A stretch of DNA of 64,000 nt from Lentzea terrae. GTDB lineage: Bacteria > Actinomycetota > Actinomycetes > Mycobacteriales > Pseudonocardiaceae. The stretch covers positions 63,321 to 127,320 of the forward strand of contig NZ_QFWW01000013.1 of assembly GCF_003265345.1 (NCBI RefSeq). The letters run 5' to 3'. Positions 47,196 to 53,858 of this stretch are shown here, one piece after another. Position numbers and translations under genes: made by a program. The stretch's first letter is position 1; every line of letters begins with the position of its first letter. The notes beneath the pieces are model-generated. The model was not told where the DNA came from. It saw only the letters and a list, made by a program, of their open reading frames with translations, and ran no database searches.

Positions 47196-48845
47196 CTACG
47201 AACAGGTGATCCGCGGAGACGCCCAGTCACCGTGGTCGGAATTGATGCCGTCACCGGCATCCGTGATGACCAAGCGCAGGTTCTCGGCTTCGCTCAGTGA
47301 CGCGGTGAGCTTCTTCGCGGGATCGGTTCCGGTCATCCGTCCGGATTCCGCGACCTTGGTCGAATCCGCGAACATCTCGAACACCACGGATCCCTTGCCC
47401 ACGGCCACTTCGTCGTCGACACCAACGTCCACAGTGACTGACGAGCACTTCCTGCCGAGGTAGAACTCGATCGTCGAGGCAGCGTGCGCGCCGAAGCCCT
47501 TCGCGTGCGTCACACCGTTGATCGCCATCGCCTTGCCGTCACCGGCCTTGTTGCCACCGACGGACCTGTCGATCTCGACCGGGCCCCAGCCGTTCGTGGA
47601 CGACGTGGCCTCGAACGCGGACAGGTCGGTCGTGCCGGCGGGCGGGGTCGGCCGCGGGCCACCGTCCCCCTTGGACACCCGGTAGATCACGGTCGCGAGC
47701 GACGGCACCGACGCCGAGATCGCGCCGGTCGTGGTGCGCGTGGACTTGGTCCACAGGTCCTTCAACGTCGCCGGTCCGGACATGCCGATCTCGGACAGGG
47801 AGGTCGAGATCGTCTGCGTGGAGCCGGACTTGTTGAACAGCGCCACGGCCTTGTCCCCGTTGGCGAGCGGCTTCACGATGACGTCGATGCCGGTCTTGCC
47901 GGTGGTCCTGATCCGCTTGCCCTGCTTGCCGAGCTTGTCCTGGTCGATCGCGATGACGTCCTTGTTGCCCAGGATCGTGTACGTGTCGGCGTTGACCTTG
48001 CGCAGGTCGGACCCGATCAGCAGCGGTGCGGCCATGATCGCCCACAGCGAGAAGTGGCTGCGGTACTGGGTGGCGCTCATCTTTCCGTTGCCGACTTCGA
48101 GCATGTCGGGGTCGTTCCAGTGCCCAGGACCGGCGTACTGATCCAGCACGACGTTCTTCTCGTAGATGTCCATGGTGCGTGGCCAGGTGTCGTTGATGTC
48201 ACCGGTGGTGCGCCACAGGTGCCCCGTGTCGGAGGCCCACTCCCACGGCTTGTTCTGGCCCCACTCGCACAACGAGAAGACGATCGGCCGGCCGGTCTTC
48301 TTCAACGCGTCACGCATCTTGCGGTAGCGCTGCTTGGCGTCGACGCCCTGGTTGTTGCAGTTGTCGTACTTGAGGTAGTCGACACCCCACGACGCGAATT
48401 GCTGGGCGTCGGACTCCTCGTGGCCAAGGCCGCCGGGAAAACCGTTGTCCTTGTTGCAGGTCTTCGTGCCGGCGCTCGTGTAGATGCCGAACTTGAGACC
48501 TTTGGAGTGCACGTAGTCCGCGACGGCCTTGATGCCGTTGGGGAAGCGCACCTTGTTGGGAACGAGCTTGCCCTGGGAGTCGCGGGTCTTCTCGGCCCAG
48601 CAGTCGTCGATGTTGACGTACTCGTAGCCGGCGTCCTTCAGGCCCTTCGACACGAAGAGGTCGGCGATGCCCTTGACCATCGCCTCGTTGAAGTCGGCTC
48701 GGCAGTGGGTGGCGTTCCAGTTGTTGAAGCCCATCGGCGGGGTGAGCGCGAGACCGTCGGGAAGCGCCTGGGCCGCCGGTGCCAGGGCGATGACGGATGC
48801 ACTGACCACAGTGGACAGTGCGGTCGCCAGCGCGAGGATGCGCAT
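47196..48845 (-). CDS. Secreted GH27 alpha-galactosidase with NPCBM domain
   Basis: A secreted GH27 enzyme of ~549 aa, paralogous to the one at 19407 and much alike in the barrel (M-G-F-N-N-W-N, nucleophile D161 in K-Y-D-N-C-N-N, acid/base Asp in W-R-T-T-G-D). It lacks the NEW3 domain; a single C-terminal NPCBM module (K-G-F-G-A-H-A ... W-A-S-P-R-I-T-C) follows a Pro-rich linker. The start at ATG 48845 has AAAGGA 8 nt upstream. It is the second gene of an operon with the GH95 enzyme (23-bp gap), so both probably act on one polysaccharide. Confidence 0.95.
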   Translation of the reverse strand: MRILALATALSTVVSASVIALAPAAQALPDGLALTPPMGFNNWNATHCRADFNEAMVKGIADLFVSKGLKDAGYEYVNIDDCWAEKTRDSQGKLVPNKVRFPNGIKAVADYVHSKGLKFGIYTSAGTKTCNKDNGFPGGLGHEESDAQQFASWGVDYLKYDNCNNQGVDAKQRYRKMRDALKKTGRPIVFSLCEWGQNKPWEWASDTGHLWRTTGDINDTWPRTMDIYEKNVVLDQYAGPGHWNDPDMLEVGNGKMSATQYRSHFSLWAIMAAPLLIGSDLRKVNADTYTILGNKDVIAIDQDKLGKQGKRIRTTGKTGIDVIVKPLANGDKAVALFNKSGSTQTISTSLSEIGMSGPATLKDLWTKSTRTTTGAISASVPSLATVIYRVSKGDGGPRPTPPAGTTDLSAFEATSSTNGWGPVEIDRSVGGNKAGDGKAMAINGVTHAKGFGAHAASTIEFYLGRKCSSVTVDVGVDDEVAVGKGSVVFEMFADSTKVAESGRMTGTDPAKKLTASLSEAENLRLVITDAGDGINSDHGDWASPRITCS

Positions 48846-48868
48846 GGGAGTTCCTTTCACAGGGGGTG

Positions 48869-51142
48869 TCACGCGGGCAGACCCCACGGCTTGCCGGGGG
48901 TCGTGATGGCGACGGGCTTTGCTGCCAGTTCAGGGCGGCGGCCCCTGGGGTGAACCAGCACTTCCTGGCCGCGCGGCAACGGGATCTCCAGGTCCCCGTT
49001 GCCGCGCACGTGGTGCCGCACCGGACGGCCGTTCGGCGTCACGACGGACACCGGGCCCTCGATGCCGTGGCGCAGCACCAACGGCTCGCCCGCACGGCTG
49101 CGGACGAGCACGAACTCGGTCTTGCCCTTGGCGCGCCTGGCCGTGACGGAGAAACCGCCCTCGGCCGAGTGGTCGGCGATCACCACGTCCGGCCACGCGG
49201 ACGGCACGGCCGGGAACACCCGGACGATCCCGCCCCAGCTCTGGCAGACGAAGTCGTGGATGGTCTGGGCGCCGGACAGCGGGGTCTCCACGACCGGGCC
49301 GGCCTCGGTGTACATGGTGTTCTCGAGCACCGGGTAGCGCTTGGTCGTGTCGAACATCTTCACGAAGTACGCGTAGGCCTCGTCGCCGCGGAACATGCGC
49401 GCCGCGATCGACCCGGACCCGGAGTAGCTGTAGCCGCGGTGCGCGGGTTCCAGCGACATCCAGTGGTGCAACGACTTCTCGATCAACGCGCGGTTCTCCT
49501 GCTGCTCCCAGTTCACCGTCATCAGCGGGAACACCGCGAGCAGGTGCGAGTAGTGCCGGTGCGAGTTCACGAACGGAACCCCGGCGCCGATCATGAACCC
49601 GTTCGCGTCCACCGGGTACGGGGTGAGGTCGCGCAGCACCTCGTGCCACTTCGGCTCGAGCGGATCCTCGATCTTCAGCAGCTTCGCCGAGTCGATCAAC
49701 GTCTGGCAGCCCCAGCGGATCAGCTGCAGGTCGTAGTTGCAGTCGGGGGCGTCGCCGTACTCCGGTGAGGTGGTGACGTCGAGGTGCAGCTTGCCGTCGT
49801 TGCCCTTCTTCAGGAAGTGCAGGTAGTAGTTGATCGACCGGCGCAGCAGCGGGAACACGACGTCGGCGAGGATCCGGCTGTCCATGCTGTGCCGGTAGGA
49901 CAGCCAGACGTTGTGCAGGCCCCAGGTCAGGTTGCCGAGCTCCTTCACCCCGGTGCCGCCCGTGCCCGGCTCGTACAGCGTGCCCGCGTTGGACGTCGTG
50001 CGGTCGGTGCTGCGCCCGACCCCCGCCGAGTCGTGCCGGTAGGGCTCCTTGACGTTGCGGACGAGCTGGTCCTGGTTGTCCTTCAGAGTGCTGGTGATCG
50101 AGTCCAGCTCCAGGTGGTTCGAGCCGTGGATGAGCCAGTACTCCAGCTGCACGTTGAGGTTCCACCAGGCTGCGGCCCACGGCGTCTTCTCGAGCCACGG
50201 GCCCGTCGTCGCCATCACCGGGCTGCCGGCGCGCGAACCGGACGCCACCTTGTAGAGCTGGATCCAGTAGAACGCCTGCAGCCGCTGCTCGCCGAACGAC
50301 AGGAAGCTCTTCTGGTAGAAGGCGTTCCACCACTTGCGGTGCGTCCTGGCCGGCGCGGCCTCACGCACGGCCTTCAGTGCGATCAGGTCGGCGCGGGCTT
50401 CGGGGTAGGTGTGCGCGACGGACAGCAGCAGGCGTTGCGTTCGACCGGTCGTGGTGATCCGGAAAGCGGTTGCTGTCTGACCGCCCGCGTTCAGGGCCTG
50501 CGTCACCAGCGTCTCGCGGCCGTCGGCTTTCGTCACAGGGTCCGGGTTGAGCACGTAGCCGTCCGGGAGCGGGTTGAAGTCCGCACGTGGCGGGATCGCC
50601 TTGGACGGCACGAACTCCAGCACCGGCTTCTCGTCGCCGGTTGGCGTGACCTGCAAGGACAGCACCGAGCGGGTGCTGTGGACGTAGGCGGCGAACGAGA
50701 TCACGCCGAGGGTCGTGGTCACGGTTCCACGCAGCTCCGCGTTCCACAGGTCCAGACGCCAGTCGACGGCCGTGACGGTGCCCGCGGCGGTCATCTTCAG
50801 GTTTCCGACAGGAAGTCTGCACACGCCGAACTGGCTGCCGCCGGTGGTGCGGTGGTCCTGCACGTCCGCGTGCTGCACGGTGAAGCGGACGGTGTTGCCC
50901 TCCGCGTACACGACGCTGCCGAGGCGGCCGTCACCGAGGAACGGCGCCTGCCCGTACTGGGTCGGCGGCTTCTGCCAAACGAGATCCTGCTGGCCGATGA
51001 ACTCGCGCCAATCGCGTTCCGACATGCCGTCGCAGTCGAAAACATCCGAGGACACGGTCTCTTTTCCGGTTGCGACACCCGTATGGACGAGCAGCGCCGC
51101 CGCTGTGGTTCCGCCGATGAAACCCCGCCTGCCAAAGACCAT
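48869..51142 (-). CDS. Tat-secreted GH95-family glycoside hydrolase
   Basis: A 757-aa enzyme with a twin-arginine signal (F-G-R-R-G-F-I-G-G). The GH95 pattern is recognisable: N-terminal beta-sandwich (L-G-D-G-R-L-G-S-V-V), W-W-N-L-N-V-Q-L-E-Y-W with N328 and N330, T-S-P-E-Y-G with E461, H-R-H-Y-S-H-L, and a C-terminal sandwich after W-G-G-I-V-R-V-F-P-A. GH95 members cleave alpha-1,2-L-fucose or alpha-L-galactose. The co-operonic alpha-galactosidase suggests a galactose/fucose-decorated plant polymer. The start at 51142 has GAGGAG 5 nt upstream. Confidence 0.9.
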   Translation of the reverse strand: MVFGRRGFIGGTTAAALLVHTGVATGKETVSSDVFDCDGMSERDWREFIGQQDLVWQKPPTQYGQAPFLGDGRLGSVVYAEGNTVRFTVQHADVQDHRTTGGSQFGVCRLPVGNLKMTAAGTVTAVDWRLDLWNAELRGTVTTTLGVISFAAYVHSTRSVLSLQVTPTGDEKPVLEFVPSKAIPPRADFNPLPDGYVLNPDPVTKADGRETLVTQALNAGGQTATAFRITTTGRTQRLLLSVAHTYPEARADLIALKAVREAAPARTHRKWWNAFYQKSFLSFGEQRLQAFYWIQLYKVASGSRAGSPVMATTGPWLEKTPWAAAWWNLNVQLEYWLIHGSNHLELDSITSTLKDNQDQLVRNVKEPYRHDSAGVGRSTDRTTSNAGTLYEPGTGGTGVKELGNLTWGLHNVWLSYRHSMDSRILADVVFPLLRRSINYYLHFLKKGNDGKLHLDVTTSPEYGDAPDCNYDLQLIRWGCQTLIDSAKLLKIEDPLEPKWHEVLRDLTPYPVDANGFMIGAGVPFVNSHRHYSHLLAVFPLMTVNWEQQENRALIEKSLHHWMSLEPAHRGYSYSGSGSIAARMFRGDEAYAYFVKMFDTTKRYPVLENTMYTEAGPVVETPLSGAQTIHDFVCQSWGGIVRVFPAVPSAWPDVVIADHSAEGGFSVTARRAKGKTEFVLVRSRAGEPLVLRHGIEGPVSVVTPNGRPVRHHVRGNGDLEIPLPRGQEVLVHPRGRRPELAAKPVAITTPGKPWGLPA

Positions 51143-51380
51143 ATCTGCTCCTCGCCCGCGCATGACGACAACAACCGTCCAGCTGCGCGGCGGTGCAGCT
51201 TGGTCCAGACAACTGGGAAAGGTAGGAGTTCTGGGTCACATCGCGCAAGAGCCAACTAACCGCAACACGAAGCAACAACCGGGTGCTCCTGCCCCTGCGG
51301 GAGGGGCAAGACGCCTAGGATGTCCCGCCAAAGGGGCGGGGAGAGTCGCACGAGCCGTGCCCTTGCTATTGGGAGGTGGC
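51143..51380. promoter_or_regulatory. Divergent control region between GH95 operon and TetR gene
   Basis: A 238-bp gap with no gene. It contains an interrupted inverted repeat AGCTGC ... GCAGCT near 51180-51199, a hairpin CCCGCC / GGCGGG near 51324-51340, and a TAGGAT -10-like box at about 51317 for the TetR gene. No LacI-type operator was recognised, unlike at 19.35 and 31.93 kb. Confidence 0.4.
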
Positions 51381-51995
51381 ATGGCCGTGTCGACAGCGGC
51401 GTTCAACGAGGGCAGGGTCCCCCAGCGGGGCCGTCCTCGCGACGCCAGCAGGGACGACGCATTACGTCAGGCAGCGCTCGAGGTGATGGCCGAGGTCGGG
51501 TACCGGGCCCTCACCATGGACGCCGTGGCGGCCCGCGCGAGGGCTGGCAAAGCCACGATCTACCGGCGGTGGGAGTCGAAGCTCGATCTCGTGATCGACA
51601 CGTGCACCCAGCTCGCCACGCAGAACCTCGCGGCACCGGACACCGGCTCCCTGGCCGGCGACCTGCGCGAGTTCCTCTCGTCGTTCGCCGCGTTCCTCTC
51701 CGGACCGATCGGCAAGGCCGCCCAGGCGCTCGTCGGCGAGCTGCCGCACGAGCCCGAGCTGGCGGCGGCGTTCCGGGAGACGTTCCTGATCTCGCAGCGC
51801 GACGTGCTGCGCGGCATCCTGGACCGCGCCGCCGAACGGGGCGAGCTGCGCGCCGACGCCCCGCGCGGCATGGCGGTCGAAATCGCCGGTGCGGCGTTGA
51901 TCTACCGGCTGATGCTCACCGGTGACCCGCTCGACGAACCGTTCGTGGAGAAGGTCGTCGAGCAGGTGCTCTTACCGTTGGTGCGCGTCCCCTAG
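51381..51995 (+). CDS. TetR/AcrR-family regulator divergent from the GH95-GH27 operon
   Basis: A 204-aa TetR-type protein. The HTH is A-L-E-V-M-A-E-V-G-Y ... M-D-A-V-A-A-R-A-R-A-G-K-A-T-I-Y-R-R-W. The C-terminal domain (F-L-S-S-F-A-A-F-L-S-G, Q-R-D-V-L-R-G-I-L-D-R-A) is the TetR_C type common in actinobacteria. It has a good GGGAGG site before the ATG. Position suggests control of the divergent glycosidase operon, though glycosidases are more often under LacI- or ROK-type control. The stop overlaps the DUF3618 gene by 4 bp. Confidence 0.92.
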   Translation: MAVSTAAFNEGRVPQRGRPRDASRDDALRQAALEVMAEVGYRALTMDAVAARARAGKATIYRRWESKLDLVIDTCTQLATQNLAAPDTGSLAGDLREFLSSFAAFLSGPIGKAAQALVGELPHEPELAAAFRETFLISQRDVLRGILDRAAERGELRADAPRGMAVEIAGAALIYRLMLTGDPLDEPFVEKVVEQVLLPLVRVP

Positions 51996-52213
51996 CGGAA
52001 CAGCTTGCGGACCAGCGCGAAGCCGACCACCGCGCCGACCGCGATCAACGTGTACTTGACCTTGGGCTGGCTCAGCACGTCGAGCACGGACGACTTGCCC
52101 TGCTCGACGAGCTTCTGCGGGTTCGCACGCTCGCTGAGCTCGTCCAGGGTGGCGGCCAGCGCGGTGCGAGCCTGTTCGATCTCGCGCTGGATGGTGTCGG
52201 GATCGCGAGCCAC
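51992..52213 (-). CDS. DUF3618 small membrane protein
   Basis: A 73-aa protein with an amphipathic coiled N-terminus (D-T-I-Q-R-E-I-E-Q-A-R-T-A-L-A-A-T-L-D-E-L) and one C-terminal span (Y-T-L-I-A-V-G-A-V-V-G-F-A-L). This is the DUF3618 layout, found in actinobacteria next to stress-related membrane genes. The start is GTG at 52213, with AGGAGG just upstream; an ATG two bases away is out of frame. It is convergent with the TetR gene and divergent from the tRNA. Confidence 0.88.
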   Translation of the reverse strand: MARDPDTIQREIEQARTALAATLDELSERANPQKLVEQGKSSVLDVLSQPKVKYTLIAVGAVVGFALVRKLFR

Positions 52214-52322
52214 ATGTCCTCCTAGCAGCGGTTCTGTCCGCAACCGTAGTGGACGGTCGGTGGCGCGGCTTCGAGCGACCCGAGAGAGCGAGTACATGAA
52301 AGGCCTATAGGCTTCCACGCGA

Positions 52323-52396
52323 GGGGTCGTAGCCCAATTGGCAGAGGCACTGGGTTTAGGTCCCAGCCAGTGGGGGTTCGAGTCCCCCCGACCTCA
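52323..52396 (+). tRNA. tRNA with anticodon UAG (nominally Leu), class I shape
   Basis: A 74-nt cloverleaf folds cleanly. Acceptor GGGGTCG (52323-52329) pairs with CGACCTC with one G-U and discriminator A. The anticodon stem CTGGG / CCCAG encloses loop TTTAGGT, anticodon UAG (Leu CUA codon). The T arm is GGGGG-TTCGAGT-CCCCC. The 3' CCA is not encoded. The variable region is only 5 nt (CCAGT), while bacterial tRNA-Leu is class II with a long variable arm, so the Leu identity is doubtful. Confidence 0.85.
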
Positions 52397-52428
52397 TTGA
52401 TCAGCGCGTTTGCGGGTTCGCCGCAGGG

Positions 52429-53739
52429 TCAGGCCCGCGGCGAACCCCCCTCCGCGTTGATCACCCAGTCGGCGATCTGGGTCCGCGTGCTGAGGTCCAG
52501 CTTCTGCCGGACGCGCTGCAGGTGTGTCTCGACCATCCGCAGCGAGATCTTCAGCTCGGCGCCGATGCGGACGTTGCTCCGGCCGGCCGCCACCAGCGCC
52601 ACGACCTGCTGCTCGCGTTCGCTGAGCGTCCTGGCCACCGCCGGTTCCGCGGTGCGCGCCACTCGGGCGAGCACGACCTCCGCCTGTTCCGCGAGCTTTT
52701 CCCGGCCGTACAACCGAACCGACTCGAGCTGCTCGAACCGGCCGGCCCCGGCGGACGTCACCAGCGACTTGGCCACCAGCGAGGACAGCAGCGCCAGCAC
52801 CCGGTCCGCAGGCAGGTCGCACGCCGCCACCGCGACGTCGAGCCCGAAGCTGGGGAACGGCGAGAGGCACCGGAACGCGTGCTGCTCGTCGGCGCTGAGG
52901 TGGTCGTAGCTCCACTCGATCGCGGCGCGCAGGCTCTGGTGGCGTTCGGCCGCGGTGCGGTTGCCGCGGTTGAGCAGTTCCAGCCGGTCGTCCAGGTGCG
53001 CCAGCAGTTCGCCGACCGGCAGCACGGTGACGAGCCGGGCGGCGAGCTCGATGGCGAGCGGCAGGCGGTCGAGGCGGGCGCACAACGTGGTCAGCGCCGC
53101 TCGGTCGTCGAGCCGCAGGCCCAGCTGGTTGGCCCGCGCGCGGTCGGCGAACAGCTCCACCGCGCACGTGATCGGCAACGGCTGCACCGCGAACAGCACC
53201 TCGCCCGGTACCCGCAGCGGTTCGCGGCTCGTGACGATCACCCGGAGTCCCTGGCAGCCGAGCAGCAGCGGCTCCAGCAGAGCCGCACACTCCGCGGCGA
53301 GGTGTTCGCAGTCGTCCAGCACCAGCACCGTCGTTCGGCCCGCCAGCGCGCGCACCAGGGCGCTCAGCACGGGTTCGCCGGTGACCTCGCCGATGCCGAG
53401 AGCTGTCGCGCACGCACGCGCCACCTGGCTCGAAGCCGACGAGAGCTCGACCCAGTGCGCCTGGCCGTTGGTGAACTCCTTGGCCAGCCTGGTCTTCCCG
53501 ACCCCGGGCGGGCCGACGAGGGTGAGCACGCGGGCGTCGGCGAACGTGGTGAGCCGGTCGAGCTCGCCGGCGCGGCCGATGAAGCTGTCCAGTGCCGCCG
53601 TGCCGGGCTCGTTCGCGCGTTGCCGGTAAGCCCGCTGGCGGCAGGCGTTCGAGCAGTACCGCGCGTGTCTGCGCCGGGAGGTGGCGGTCGCGGCGCCGCA
53701 GGTCGCACACGTTCCCACCTGTTCGGCCATCGAACGCAT
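52429..53739 (-). CDS. LuxR-type ATPase regulator with N-terminal zinc-ribbon motif
   Basis: A 436-aa regulator. It starts with a small Cys motif C-A-T-C-G ... R-Y-C-S-N-A-C-R-Q-R-A, likely to bind zinc. An NB-ARC-like ATPase follows (I-G-R-A-G-E-L, L-V-G-P-P-G-V-G-K-T, V-L-V-L-D-D-C-E-H-L), then a winged-helix-like region and a C-terminal LuxR HTH (L-S-E-R-E-Q-Q-V-V ... M-V-E-T-H-L-Q). It is divergent from the GH97 gene; a 16-bp palindrome adjoins its start (53741-53756). ATG 53730 is an alternative start. The signal sensed is unknown. Confidence 0.92.
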   Translation of the reverse strand: MRSMAEQVGTCATCGAATATSRRRHARYCSNACRQRAYRQRANEPGTAALDSFIGRAGELDRLTTFADARVLTLVGPPGVGKTRLAKEFTNGQAHWVELSSASSQVARACATALGIGEVTGEPVLSALVRALAGRTTVLVLDDCEHLAAECAALLEPLLLGCQGLRVIVTSREPLRVPGEVLFAVQPLPITCAVELFADRARANQLGLRLDDRAALTTLCARLDRLPLAIELAARLVTVLPVGELLAHLDDRLELLNRGNRTAAERHQSLRAAIEWSYDHLSADEQHAFRCLSPFPSFGLDVAVAACDLPADRVLALLSSLVAKSLVTSAGAGRFEQLESVRLYGREKLAEQAEVVLARVARTAEPAVARTLSEREQQVVALVAAGRSNVRIGAELKISLRMVETHLQRVRQKLDLSTRTQIADWVINAEGGSPRA

Positions 53740-53740
53740 C

Positions 53741-53756
53741 GTAGTCAACCGACTAC
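53741..53756 (+). promoter_or_regulatory. Palindromic operator candidate at the LuxR/GH97 divergent promoter
   Basis: GTAGTCAACCGACTAC: 6-bp perfect arms around AACC, one base before the regulator's start codon. A likely autoregulatory site. A TATACA -10-like box for the GH97 side lies near 53809. Confidence 0.55.
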
Positions 53757-53858
53757 TGGGCGGAAAGGCCTTTCCAGTCACGTTGTGGACCAATGGCGCG
53801 GCAACGCGTATACATCGGATCTGTCGCCGCCGCGACCGAGGTTCTGGGAGGACTGGCC

